Below, one piece after another: positions 44,319 through 55,989 of a DNA stretch of 64,000 bases (position 1 is the stretch's first letter; each line of letters begins with the position of its first letter). The translations under genes were made by a program, and so were the position numbers. The stretch comes from Viridothelium virens (taxonomy: Eukaryota; Ascomycota; Dothideomycetes; Trypetheliales; Trypetheliaceae). Location of the stretch: contig ML991771.1 of NCBI GenBank assembly GCA_010094025.1, forward strand, positions 868,001 to 932,000, written 5' to 3'. The notes under the pieces were generated by a model, which worked only from the letters and a program-made list of their open reading frames with translations, was not told the origin of the DNA and searched no databases.

Positions 44319-45914
44319 TGCCGTCCTCATTCACTCCGCTTAATCATCTACCGCCCATTTATCCAGGACTTTCAACACCATTTAATGCCATGAAAATGTC
44401 TGCTTTTAGGTCTTCGAATAATTCGATGGACTTTACCCGATACATCGTTTCAGACAGACCTTGGAGCAGCTTCTCGGAAAAACACGTCGATTGACGATAT
44501 CACTGTCTGATCTGAAGGCCAATTTACGGCTCGATAGTGAAAGAAATCGATCTCAAATGGTACGGCGAATTTTCAGCAAAAATAGATACCTTATTGCTGA
44601 AATATAGTCAGAATGAACTCAGGCGAGAACGCGACAAATTCCTTGCAAATTCAACTGTCCTGTAAATTTGGCGTTGCTAGCCTGCTGTAAATGGGAAGGT
44701 CTGTGGTGTAGTTCAATCTTCTAAGTCGCTCAGGTTCATCGTCTATGCTACAGCAGGTGAGAAGCACTCCTATATGTCCAGAATCTTTGTACGGTTATAG
44801 CATCCGAATACAAGAGCAAGGACGCCGTAATGAGTACTATCTAGCCTGCAAAGCAGGACGCAAGCACATTCGATGCTTGACTCGCTACGGCTGCTGGACC
44901 AGCAGAGTCGCAGGTAGTATCACAGGAGTTCGGAAAAACGGACACGGTTAAGTCAGCATTCGCACCACCTATGGCAGCCGATGTGGTCAGGATAGAGGGT
45001 GTGAGGACAGTATTCGTCAAGGCACCCAATGGAAACGATACGGGAAACGAGGATTACCACTTTTCCTTCTCAAAACATAACAACCAAGACTGCTGCTGAA
45101 AGATTACACTCCCAGTCCGGCGCTCAAAGTTCTTGATGGCAATTTAGAATCAGCTGAAAGTGCGCTCGACAAGTTCAAGACAGTGGCCAGCCCGACGAAG
45201 CCCGTGCTTGGTCTTTGAGCCGAGCTTCTTTGGTTCCCTAATGTCGTAAACCTCGAGAATTCTCAGATAAAGTGCTACTTATCAGGAGTAATGTGGAGCG
45301 CTTTTTCCCCTGCGCAGCGCCTTAGACCACTCATTGATTACAAAGTCTGTCACCTCCAGTGCAGCGGCGATGGTCCGAGGTCTCAAACAGAACATTTCGA
45401 GGGCATCGTTTCAGTTTCTTAACATCAGAGGTGATATCGCGTGGACACATGAACCCGAAATCACGGTTGTAACAATGCAGTCTCACACAAGCCCTGGCAA
45501 ATGGAACGGAGGTCCGCATTTTCATAGTCTATCAATAGCAAGACCAAGGATTAGGCACGAGCTCCTAATGAAAGAAATAGGGATGACACTTGAACTTTTT
45601 TAACATCCGTGATAGATCTTATGAGTAAGGTGCGCTAAGTGATAAACCTGGGTAAGAAGGAAGGCTTTGACGTCTCTTCGTATTAAAACGATGACTTTGT
45701 TGAAGCGAATATGGGTACTGGATCACAGAACAGTCTCTGGCGCGCCAGGTGGTCCCTAAATAATGAAGAACAGAGGTAGAGTCGCTTGAAGGGAAGAATG
45801 AAAAGGCTCCAAGGGCCATATCTTTCAGAAATTGACGAAAATATCATCAAGGACCCTCTCAATGCTTTCAATAAACGGGGTCCCATGCCCCGTTGCGCTA
45901 GGACGCCCTTTGGA
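44319..45914. other. Gene-poor convergent region
   Basis: About 1.6 kb without a supportable gene. Short open stretches (for example around 44950-45080 on the plus strand) look partly protein-like but have no start, splice context or family I recognise. Confidence 0.35.
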
Positions 45915-47000
45915 TTATGATTGAACAGACAGAACCGACGGCTTCTGTACCAGGACCATAGGTCCTGCAACCACACTGTCAAGTGTCGGCGCACCTCGAG
46001 TATCAGCTAATACACCGATAATAAGACCAGTATCCTCAAAAGCGGAGGGAATTGTGGTGTAGTTGGTGCTGGGATCATATGGGACACTGATATTGAAGAC
46101 GCCGTGGAAGAAAACGGCGTAATAGTCAGTGTTGGTCTTGAATTCCGGGATGTGGGACTGATTGAGGTACTCCAATTCGATTCTATTTCCAGGGGCGGCG
46201 GCGCCGATGGCCTCAATTTGGGGCAGGTTCTGATAAGGGACAGGGTAAACAGGATTGTTGGGCGGACAAGATCCTGGAATAACGAAATCGTTGGTAACTT
46301 GTAATATCTCAGTGGCATATGGGAAAGAGGTGTCGAACGGGCCAGCAAAGGGATCTGTCTTCCAGATATCCATAAGAGACCAAACCTCATGACGCGTCTC
46401 AACCTGTGCCGCTGCGACAAGCGCTCCTTTACTAGAATTAAGCTGAGCCGTCTGCGTGAGTCCGGTGAGAAACGCCATGCTGGAAAGCTCAATGATTGTT
46501 TGGAGTTCTAGGTAAGATTTGGGGTCCGTGAATGGGTAAGAATACTCGCATGGGCCGGGCTTCAGTGAGTCATGCGAGATCTCATCTTGGAAAATGCGTA
46601 AATGTCCGGCTTCGTTGTCTCTTATCTCCATAAGACGACTGTACGTATTGGCCGGGAAGCCTGCCTCAATGAAGTCAGACTGCGAAAACGTCTCCACGCC
46701 TTTCTGATAAAATCTGTATACGATCCACTCCGCGCTAGCTAGGTTTTGCCAGAGAGCATCGTCCGGACCTGGAGGCCCACTGCTGCTGGCAGGAACCGAA
46801 TCATTATAACGGTCAGGGAAAGGAGGCTTAATGCCGGTGTAGTTCGTGTAGTAAGAAGATTCACCAGGAATGGGACCGAAATCAGGGTTGTCAATATCAG
46901 CTGCAGTGACATTTTCGTCCTGGGGTCTTGCAGTGGGCAATGCGACACCCAAGACTACTGAGAATAGGAGCATGACTGTTGTCGGAAGCTTGGCCACCAT
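45915..47000 (-). CDS. Secreted ferritin-like-domain protein, Rds1-like
   Basis: A single exon encodes 361 residues. A clear signal peptide (MVAKLPTTVMLLFSVVLGVALPTARP) is followed by a ferritin-like four-helix domain: ALWQNLASAEWIVYRFYQKGVETFSQSDFIEAGF, then MEIRDNEAGHLRIFQDEI with the E-x6-E/ExxH-type metal-site residues, and LELQTIIELSSMAFLTGL and AAQVETRHEVWSLMDIW with a second ExxxH. The family is named after S. pombe Rds1, a stress- and adenine/phosphate-responsive protein; its biochemical role is not established. Several N-glycosylation sequons (NVT, NYT, NDS, NQS, NIS) fit a secreted protein. Confidence 0.85.
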   Translation of the reverse strand: MVAKLPTTVMLLFSVVLGVALPTARPQDENVTAADIDNPDFGPIPGESSYYTNYTGIKPPFPDRYNDSVPASSSGPPGPDDALWQNLASAEWIVYRFYQKGVETFSQSDFIEAGFPANTYSRLMEIRDNEAGHLRIFQDEISHDSLKPGPCEYSYPFTDPKSYLELQTIIELSSMAFLTGLTQTAQLNSSKGALVAAAQVETRHEVWSLMDIWKTDPFAGPFDTSFPYATEILQVTNDFVIPGSCPPNNPVYPVPYQNLPQIEAIGAAAPGNRIELEYLNQSHIPEFKTNTDYYAVFFHGVFNISVPYDPSTNYTTIPSAFEDTGLIIGVLADTRGAPTLDSVVAGPMVLVQKPSVLSVQS

Positions 47001-48926
47001 CTTGAGGAACTAGGCCAATGGCTGAAGACAGGAGAAGATACTTGATGTATGAAATGAAGTTTCGATAATAGAAAGTTCGTATGCATGCAGCATGAAGAAG
47101 ACTTACATACCGGAAGACGCGGAAACCTTTATACTCATAGAATGTTACTACTGTGATACATAGCCACGACTTGTCGAAGGGATAGTCGGCATAGGGAGAG
47201 CGCTTTCTCAGATTACCGAGTGATTTTTCGGGCATGGCGGGCGAGATAGTGACGCAAAGGGTAAGATTACCTGGCATTCGCAGCCCAGAGAGACTTCCGA
47301 GGACTGATTCGGACGAGCAGGGTGAGAAAAACTATCAGCCCTCGAATTCAAAGGTTGTCCAAGAAGCAGGTTGTTAGCAAGGCAAAATATCATAGGCCAG
47401 TAGAGAAATGGGATTAGCGTCGTAAAAATGTCAAGCTTATCTAATCGGAAGCCGATCGAGATGATGGGGCCAAACCTGTCTTGCATACGGCTTCGCGCGG
47501 CTAGCCTTTTTCATCATAATCTGAGGCAGGACAGCTGAAGGAGTCATTAACCCATTCGGTTTTTCAAAATTTGTGGCGGTCCTGCTTGAAACGTGTCACC
47601 TTGTAGGAAAAATGTGGTAACTGAGACAGCCATGGTATTGTAATTGACCAAAGCATCAACAAAGCCTTCTTCGTCACAGCATGACCATTGGATTTGGTCA
47701 AATGCTACTCCGAAAACATGTAGACTTTATCGACTAGCACTGGCCTCTCTATAGGACATAGGTCGTTCTTCATCTCCTTTTACTCATGACCATCGGTGCT
47801 CCGGGGTTATCAATTTTGCGATTGGCTTGCTCGCATTCCTGACTTCTGGTAGAGTAAGCCCAACTTAGCGGCTCAGCTATCGTGATTTCATTATTGCTTC
47901 GGAACGAAGACTAGGCTGAAGCTCCTTCCCTGCGCCCGATGTACTGGCTAAGCTTCTGAATGTCCCTGACCACACTTTTGAGGGGCGGAGGATAGTCCGT
48001 GTGGTCGTCCAGGTTCGCGACTAGTCGATAGATGTTGGCGCAGACAGATGACAACTTCCCGTCAGATTCCCTTCAACTGTGAATGAATCCACATTCAATA
48101 TCTTGATCCTCATCTTCCGTACGGCCGAGTTTGATCGTTAGTGCCTGGCTTCCAGGCGATTTAGATGCACAAAATTGTCAGCCTGCTAGGGAACCTCTCA
48201 GCTTCTCTTCATGAAGTCATTCATGGAGAACCATGGAGGAAGGCTTTTCTCATAGCATAGAGTAATAGTCGACCTCATCGAATGCTTCATGTAACAAGCT
48301 TAATGCACTATCTTGTGATGATAGTCCAAACTATCATAATATCTAGAAATTTTCAATGAGGAGATTGGAGGTTCTTCCTCGTGTCAGCATGAACGAGGTC
48401 GAACAGCCAGCCATAAGGTTATGAGCTTCAAGACAAACATGGTCGAATCATACGACCGCGAGGTCTTTGAAGAGTAGCAGAAGCGTGTTTGCTCGGTTGT
48501 TCAAGGACGCGGACATGGACGTGGTGTGGTGGGCTCCTGGTTACGGTGGTTACAGCACCCTAGTACCTTATGTTATATGCGGTGGCGGGGCACTATCATA
48601 CGCAAAGCTTGGGACCATTTTGTCATCAACGCAGCTGCCTCTGCCTGTCGCCTCAAGCCTGCTGCTAAGTCTACTCCTTTGCCTGTCTCACACGCCACCT
48701 CCCTTCGTCTTCCTTGACATGAGTCACTTAAACCTCTTCTAGAGTACTCCTCTCGCCACGGTGGAGCTATCGACGTCACTACAGTCTACATTGCCTCCAC
48801 TGCCTCCTACTCTACTCGAACTCCAGAACTTCTTGTTTGACGGTCACGATTCCTTCCCACGAGGCCAGCGGCAGGCTGGGGAAGAGGCGCCACTCCGACG
48901 AGGACGCGAGTCCGAACAAAAAAACC
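47001..48926. promoter_or_regulatory. Long divergent intergenic region, Rds1-like / UBA1
   Basis: About 1.9 kb between divergent genes. The last 200 bp before UBA1 are C/T-rich leader. The frame in phase with UBA1 is open from 48732 but lacks an ATG. No other gene is supportable. Confidence 0.35.
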
Positions 48927-51900
48927 ATGACGGACAACAAGATGCAGATTGACGGAGGACCAGCTGCGGTTGCCGAGCAGCTCAAGGGCGCAAACGGCGA
49001 GATCGATGAGTCTCTGTATAGCAGGCAGCTCTACGTGCTGGGTCATGAGGCTATGAAGCGCATGGGCTCTTCAAATATTCTCATCGTCGGGTTGCGAGGT
49101 CTCGGTGTCGAAATCGCGAAAAACGTCGCTCTTGCTGGTGTGAAGTCACTAACTCTATACGACCCAAGGCCTGCTACAATATCGGACCTCTCCTCTCAAT
49201 TTTTCCTCCATCCAAGCGACGTCGGCCTTCCCAGAGCAAAAGCCACGGCACCTAGAGTCTCGGAGCTCAACCCCTACGTGCCTGTCACTGTCCATCCTTC
49301 CGACAACCTGAGCTCGAATCTTAGCCAGCTCAGTCAGTACCAAGTCGTAGTCCTCACAGACACTCCTTTGAAAGACCAACTGGCCATTTCAGATTATTGC
49401 CATCAGCATGGCATATATGTCGTCATCACCGACACGTTCGGCTTGTTTGGAACAGTCTTTACTGACTTTGGAAAGAATTTTACATGTGGAGATCCTAATG
49501 GAGAAAGTCCAAGCAGCGGCATCGTGGCTGGTATAGATTCAGAGGGTCTTGTCTCAGCGCTAGATGAAACGAGGCACGGCTTGGAGGACGGTGACTTCGT
49601 GACCTTTTCGGAACTTGAAGGTATGGAAGGTCTCAACGATACAGCTCCAAGGAAAATCACTGTCAAGGGACCCTACACTTTCTCGATAGGTGATGTGACC
49701 GGCCTCGGCCAGTACAAGCGAGGTGGCTTATATACTCAAGTCAAGATGCCCAAGATCATTGACTTTGAGCCGCTGAGGACGCAACTGAAGAAGCCTGAGC
49801 TCATGATGTCCGACTTTGCGAAATTTGACCGACCTCAACAACTGCACATTGGATTCCAGGCTTTGCACGCGTTTGCAGAAGAGCACAGACGAGAGTTACC
49901 GAGACCACATAATGCTAGCGATACGTCCGAGGTTTTGAAAATTGCGCAAGCTCTGGCAAGTCAAGGCGAGGAAAATGTGGATCTCGACGAGAAAATAATC
50001 ACCGAACTCAGCTACCAAGCACGAGGAGATCTCAGTCCGATGGCCGCATTTTTCGGAGGTCTCGCTGCCCAGGAAGTTCTGAAGTCCGTCTCGGGCAAGT
50101 TTCATCCAATCAAGCAATGGCTTTACTTTGACTCGCTAGAGTCCCTCCCAACAACATTCGAGCGGTCCGAGGAATTGTGCAAACCGCTAGGCACGCGATA
50201 TGATGGTCAGCTTGCAGTTTTTGGTAAAGACTTCCAGGACAAAATTGCGAATATGAAACAGTTTCTGGTCGGCGCCGGTGCCATTGGATGTGAAATGCTC
50301 AAGAATTGGGCGATGATTGGTCTGGGTACAGGACCGGAAGGCAGCATTACCATAACTGACATGGATCAAATTGAGCGGAGCAACCTGAATCGACAATTTC
50401 TCTTCAGACCAAATGATGTGGGCCAATTGAAGAGCGAGTGTGCTGCAAAAGCCGTCCAGGCGATGAATCCTGAGCTCAAAGGCAAGATCGTGTCATTGAA
50501 AGACCGCGTTGGGCCAGACACAGAGCACGTCTTCGATGAGGAGTTTTGGGGTCGTCTGGATGCTGTCACGAACGCTCTAGACAACGTCGATGCCAGAACG
50601 TATGTCGACCGCCGATGCGTATTCTTCCGCAAACCTTTGCTGGACAGCGGTACTCTTGGAACCAAGGCAAACTCACAAGTTGTGCTGCCGATGATTACCG
50701 AGTCCTATTCAAGTTCTCAGGATCCGCCAGAGCAGTCATTCCCCATGTGTACACTTCGCAGCTTTCCTAACCGGATTGAGCACACAATTGCGTGGGCCAA
50801 GGATCTCTTCCATAGCTACTTCGTTGGCCCACCTGAAGTTGTCAACCTGTACCTTACCCAACCCAATTATCTCGGCACTGCACTGAAGCAATCTGGAAAC
50901 GAGAAGCAGACTTTAGAGACTCTTCGAGATTTTCTTGTGACGGAGAAACCTTTGACGTTTGATGACTGCATAGTGTGGGCACGCGACCAATTCGAGAAGC
51001 AGTACAACAATGCCATTCAACAATTACTTTACAATTTCCCCAAGGACTCCAAGACCTCCAGTGGGCAGCCCTTCTGGTCTGGCCCCAAACGTGCGCCAGA
51101 TCCACTAAAATTTGATCCCTCGAACTTCACGCACTTCGCCTTTGTGGAAGCGGCAGCAAGATTGCACGCGTTCAACTACAATATAAATCCCAAAGACGCC
51201 AGCAAAGAGCAATTCGTGAAGGTACTTGAAAACATGATCATTCCAGACTTCAAGCCAGATCCAGGAGTCAAGATCCAGGCCGATGATAAAGAGCCGGATC
51301 CGAATGCCAGCCAGCCCGCGGGCGACAACGACGAGCTCCAAAGAATTGTTGACACCCTGCCACCGCCCAAATCTCTGGCCGGTTTCAAGCTGGAGCCCGT
51401 CGAGTTCGAAAAGGATGATGACACAAACTTCCATATTGACTTTATCACAGCAGCAAGCAATCTGCGCGCAGAAAACTACAAAATTGCGACTGCAGATCGT
51501 CACAAGACCAAGTTCATCGCTGGCAAGATTATTCCTGCCATTGCCACCACCACCGCGCTTGTTACGGGTCTCGTCGTACTTGAACTTTTCAAGCTCATTG
51601 ATGGTAAGACTGACATTGAGCAATACAAAAATGGCTTCGTCAATCTTGCTCTCCCCTTTTTCGGCTTCAGCGAGCCAATTGCTAGCCCCAAAGGCAAGTA
51701 TTTGGGCCGGAATGGTGAAGTAATCGTTGACAAGTTATGGGATCGATTTGAGGTGACGAATGTGACGTTGCAAGAGTTTCTTGACGACTTCGATAAAAAG
51801 GGGCTTAATGTCACAATGGTATCGAGTGGTGTCAGCTTGCTCTATGCGAGCTTTTATGCACCCAGTAAACTCAAGGACCGCTTGCCCCTAAAGTACGTTA

Positions 51901-52100
51901 TCTACTCTTACCCACAACCTCAAATCCCTCAAGCAAAAGACCGTACTTACTCTTGATGCAGACTTAGCGAGCTGGTCGAAACCATTAGCAAGAAGAAGAT
52001 TCCGGATCACCAGAAGAACGTCATTTTCGAGATCACTGCCGAGGATCAGTCAGAAGAGGATGTCGAGATCCCATACGTCATGCTCAAACTAAGGGATTAA
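48927..52100 (+). CDS. UBA1: Ubiquitin-activating enzyme E1
   Basis: Two exons, 48927-51892 and 51962-52100, encode 1034 residues from the first in-frame ATG. Uba1 adenylates ubiquitin with ATP, forms a thioester and passes ubiquitin to E2 enzymes. Motifs: inactive adenylation half ([34 protein letters not shown]), active half ([19 protein letters not shown] near residue 449; [16 protein letters not shown]), catalytic Cys608 in [11 protein letters not shown], and the C-terminal ubiquitin-fold domain ([19 protein letters not shown]), whose end ([24 protein letters not shown]...VMLKLRD) is supplied by exon 2. The upstream open frame encodes a basic, NLS-like segment ([15 protein letters not shown]), suggesting an additional 5' exon or a non-ATG start. 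Confidence 0.96.
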
Positions 52101-52460
52101 GCCTGCAATGGAAGAACCAAATCCCACTCGCTGCTTCATTTCAACGATTCTGAGGGCAATTGCTAGGTCACAAAAATGGAACTTTGAGACAGCATGTTTG
52201 CTTTGTAAATTGGCAGATACTACTGGATAGATAGTGCCCCGTGTGGAGCACATTAGCATAAAATGAGGACAATGAAATCGAGCAAAATATAGGTCGAAAT
52301 AGCCCATGAGTTTATCTTCTGCAGATACCTCTTCTCAAGTGGTAGCTCTCGATGGGATCTATTGTCTGTGAACGCCAGTCGCCACGAATGCCAATAAATA
52401 GCCGCCCCATTAGACTTCGTATGCATCATTACCGTCATCAATCCTCAGGCTCGTCATTTG
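52101..52460. other. Convergent 3' intergenic region
   Basis: The 360 bp between the stops of UBA1 and the small hypothetical gene show nothing beyond expected 3' UTRs. Confidence 0.35.
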
Positions 52461-53021
52461 TTATAGCTTCGTCTCCAAGCCTCGGATCCCCATGCTTCTT
52501 CCCTCTTCATATACATATCCCTCCGCACACGGGCTCCTTGCAGCAGATGCGCCTCTTCCACCTAGTAAATCGGCAGCGCCACCTGGTAGTTGAAAGGGAG
52601 GCTTACGAAGCCGCTCCGTGAAGAAGACTGGGTGTCTCATCGAGGCGTTATATACTTGTGCTGGGGACCCAGCTAACAAGGGTGAAACCGGCGCCTCAAA
52701 TGCCATTGGAGGAAGCGCATCAATCTGTGAACGGGGGCGAGAGGTGGTTCTTTCATAGAGATGGGGCAGAGGGCGAGCCTGGTTCGTGGCGATGGATGGG
52801 GATTCCAGGCTAAAGTGCTGTGACGCGCGAGTCTGTTGGTGATTGAGCGTAATTTGTGGGATTTGGGGACCGGTTCGAGGTCTTGAAGGGGACTTGGAGG
52901 GCAGCATGATCAGGAGATAGCAACTTGGAGTGGCATTTTCTTCAGCAGGATGGAGATTTTTGCAACAATCTGAACGACAAGGACTCACCCTCTCGAAGCT
53001 CTGCCGAGGTTGTGACATCAT
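52461..53021 (-). CDS. Small hypothetical protein
   Basis: Two exons are proposed, 52989-53021 and 52461-52892, separated by a 96-bp intron with a good GTGAGT donor, giving 154 residues; reading straight through also stays open (186 residues), so the splicing is tentative. The first part is Ser/Pro/Arg-rich (SPSRPRTGPQIPQITLNHQQ). The second part looks structured (PPMAFEAPVSPLLAGSPAQVYNASMRHPVFFTERLRKPPFQLPGGAADLLGG) and ends in a Gly-rich acidic tail. I do not recognise a family. A TACTCCGTA motif lies 44 bp upstream of the start. It is tandem with the permease gene on the minus strand. Confidence 0.5.
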   Translation of the reverse strand: MMSQPRQSFERVSPCRSDCCKNLHPAEENATPSCYLLIMLPSKSPSRPRTGPQIPQITLNHQQTRASQHFSLESPSIATNQARPLPHLYERTTSRPRSQIDALPPMAFEAPVSPLLAGSPAQVYNASMRHPVFFTERLRKPPFQLPGGAADLLGGRGASAARSPCAEGYVYEEGRSMGIRGLETKL

Positions 53022-53064
53022 TGTTTACTCTACCTAGGTACCTAGTACTCCGTTCACTCAGCTC

Positions 53065-53073
53065 TACTCCGTA
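53065..53073 (+). promoter_or_regulatory. TACTCCGTA motif
   Basis: Exact copy 44 bp upstream of the small hypothetical gene on the minus strand; a near copy (TACTCCGTT) begins at 53046. Confidence 0.35.
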
Positions 53074-53165
53074 CAGCGAAAGCATCACTTTGCAAATCAG
53101 ACAAATCTCCCTGGTTCGTCTTGATCAACGAGAAGGGCTTAATTCATACGCGATCATCTTCATAT

Positions 53166-55002
53166 TCAATGTGTATAGACGAAGAAAGGATTATCCCTAT
53201 CCGTCCGATCCGCGAAAGCCATTTTCTCTTTCAACACTTCCTTTTCATCCTCACCCATCTCTGCGAGTTTCTTCTTGTTCTTCCTGTTCAGTCTGTCATT
53301 CAGGAATCTCAAGACGAGGATTGCAAAGCAGAGCGCCGCAAGCGTAGCAACGATGCTGATCTTGCCACTAATATATCCAGGAGCTTGCTTATTCTGAAAG
53401 GTTTGCGTCCCAAGGATATTCCCTACGGCAAAAGAGACGAGGGTCAAAGCATTCGCCGTGACTTTTTTGGAGTGTCCGGCGATATTCGAAGCATTCCATG
53501 CCAGCAAAAGCATGAAAGATGCCCCAAATGTTCCGCTCAGAAAAGAAGCAGCGAGAAGACCCGCTCTATTCCGTGGTTGGCCATTAGGATCAAGACCAAT
53601 CATCAAAGCCGCACTCAGGATCGTCGGGATAATGCAAATGAGCATGACCCTACGCCACGTCCGAGTTAGTCTGTGTAGCAGAAGGTGAGTAACGATGGAA
53701 GCGGGACTGCATACGATGAGCGGTCCCTCCATCTGTCTGAGAGCCAACCAGATAAAATCACGAATACCACGCCAATGGCTCCCGTGGGCATTGACATCAG
53801 TAGCGCCTGTTGAGAGCTATAACCGAATGTGGTCAGGAGGATCGAAGAAAAATTGCTAATTCCCCCATTCGGAATCGATCCAAGTATCGTGCAGAGAGAC
53901 ACAAGCCACACACGAACATCCTTGAAAGTCTCAAAGATCTGGTCACGTTTGAGATGCGCATTTTGAGTGCCACTGAGCCCAAAATATCAGCTGATGCAAC
54001 AGAAAATAGGCCGATAAAAGCCCCACCTTTGGTTGTCCTTAACCCTCATCAAAGCCGCAACCTTTTCCGCATCTGTAAAACGCCTGGCTTTGACCGGACT
54101 GTCCGGCAGGAAGAGTGCAACCATTGCACCTATGACCATGGTTGCGACTCCGATGGCCACAAAGAAAATGCGCCAACTTGCAAACTTGCTGTGGGTGAAG
54201 CTCACTCCGTAGGCAATGCCACCCCCCACGATCTGCGTCAAACTATTGCAGACATAAAACCACGATACGCGGCGCCCCTGCTCGGCCTTTTTGTACCACA
54301 TGGCAATAATCAGAACCAGAATGGGCGCAACGCAAGACTCAAAGACCCCGAGTAAGGTGCGGCAGACTGCGAGTCCAGCAAAGTCATGGCACGCGGCATG
54401 GCATGCCAATACAGCACCCCAGATCATGATGTTTACTCCAAGGTACAGTGAAAGACGTGAGAGACGTTGAGCGATGTATTGGGTGGGAAATTCGGTTGCA
54501 AGGAAACCTATCGATCTTGGTCAACTTCGTGCCTTGTGAATCAGTCACCGACCAGATATCAGATTGAAATACCGATGTAGAACAGCATGGACAGATTTGA
54601 ATAATCCTGTCCGACAAGTCGTGTATCGGTTCTGAGGCCCATGACTGCTGTATAGCTCAGTGTCGTCTTGTCGAGATATTGTAGGAAATATACCGCAGCC
54701 AGCAAAGGCGCAATGGTAAGATCAATCTTGAGAAGTAATCTCTTCAATCTCTTCGGATCTTCAAGGATAGCATTCCCTTCTTGAGCTATCTCGGCTGCTC
54801 TTGGATGATTTTCCAAAAAGGCTAAGGCCTCATCGGCATCGGCCAACGACGAAACTATGACTTGATCTCCGGTAGCGACTGAACTATTGCGCCCATCAAG
54901 TATAGCAAATGGCTGTGACTTGTCTTGCCCCATTTCCACCGCGGGCTTCTCTGTTGATGAGTGATTTCCATCTTGTGAGCTGGTTTGGTCTTTTTCTGCC
55001 AT
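53166..55002 (-). CDS. Major facilitator transporter, Dal5/Tna1-type anion:cation symporter family
   Basis: Four exons, 54573-55002, 54027-54507, 53715-53972 and 53166-53670, encode 557 residues; the last intron is 44 bp. After a hydrophilic N-terminus of about 100 residues the family pattern appears: LKKIDLTIAP-like (LLLKIDLTIAPLLAAVYFLQYLDKTTLSYTAVMGLRTDTRLVGQDYSNL), YIGFLATEFPTQYIAQRL, CRTLLGVFESCVAPILVLIIAMWYKKAEQGRRVSWFYVCNSLTQIVGGGIAYGV, and SGWLSDRWRDRS as the central loop. This subgroup (allantoate, nicotinate, biotin and related carboxylate permeases) sits in the plasma membrane; the substrate here cannot be fixed, though allantoate-permease-like is the closest impression. All junctions restore the 12-TM frame. 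Confidence 0.88.
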
Positions 55003-55989
55003 GATTCAACTTAAAGTAATCTAAAGGACGGTCAACAAAAAGAGATTGAAAAGGAAGAGAAAAAAAAGTTGCCGCCGCGAGATTGACTTCGACTGTGACA
55101 GCTTATTGATACTTATGTCTTCAAAATTTAGTAGCAGATTATCGACGCCAGAGCGACTGATAGAGGCAATCAAGACTTATGTTATCATATTTCGCATGGA
55201 GCTACTAGAAGAGAAAGAGGGCTCGCCAATTGAAGAGCCCCGCTCTTTGTGACGAGTATATCTCAGAGTTCTGAGATGGACTCGCACATACCTAGATAGG
55301 AAGTTCGATAAGTGGACGGCACGAACCCTAGTTCCTACATCAACGCATTGCCATGTCTTACCATGCATTGGAGATACCGCCTCGGCTTCACTTCTGCCGA
55401 AAATGGCCTTGGCAATGCCTAAATTTACGATTAGGACGAACATCCACACATCCAAATGACAGAACGCCTGTGAGGGAGCAAGACTTGAGCGAACGTCATC
55501 TCGGAAGCCTGTACCAGCTCTGACCAGGTGTGGTCAACGTAAAAGTAAATGACCAGAGACACAGAATTCCTTAAAAGAATTTCCTGATCATTGTGCGTGG
55601 CAAGATGCTATGAAAAGTTTTGGCTGATCATTCACGACCGAAGGCGAGGCAATCCGGAGGCTAGCTGCTCGTATCTTCTACTTTTCCATTGCCTATGATA
55701 AGGGATTTTGCCAAGAAGAGTGGTGTGATGCGATTGTCATAGTAAAAATGGTTGACGGTAATTTAGCTGAGGTCCAAAGTGACGATAAAAGCCTTGGTGT
55801 TCGTGACTTTTTATATCGTACCCATTGTACAGAAGGCACGGACGGAGTGCGTACATGTACATGTACATGTACCCAAGAACTCCAGAACCATATCCTCAAC
55901 CACGTAGATCTTCAGAGAAACTCAAACCCCGTCAAGCGGTAAATGGTAGTATCGCTTGACGGGTGGAGCAATGGGGTATTGGGGGGTAT
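55003..55989. promoter_or_regulatory. Intergenic region, permease promoter and acyltransferase 3' end
   Basis: About 1 kb without a supportable gene. It contains a 22-bp perfect palindrome of GTACAT units (55851-55872). Confidence 0.35.
55851..55872. repeat. (GTACAT)n palindromic microsatellite
   Basis: Three GTACAT units followed by GTAC make a 22-bp self-complementary tract, 118 bp past the acyltransferase stop. Probably a simple microsatellite. Confidence 0.7.

Noticed and set aside
51105-51623. 172-codon minus-strand frame
   Set aside because: Antisense to conserved UBA1 coding sequence.
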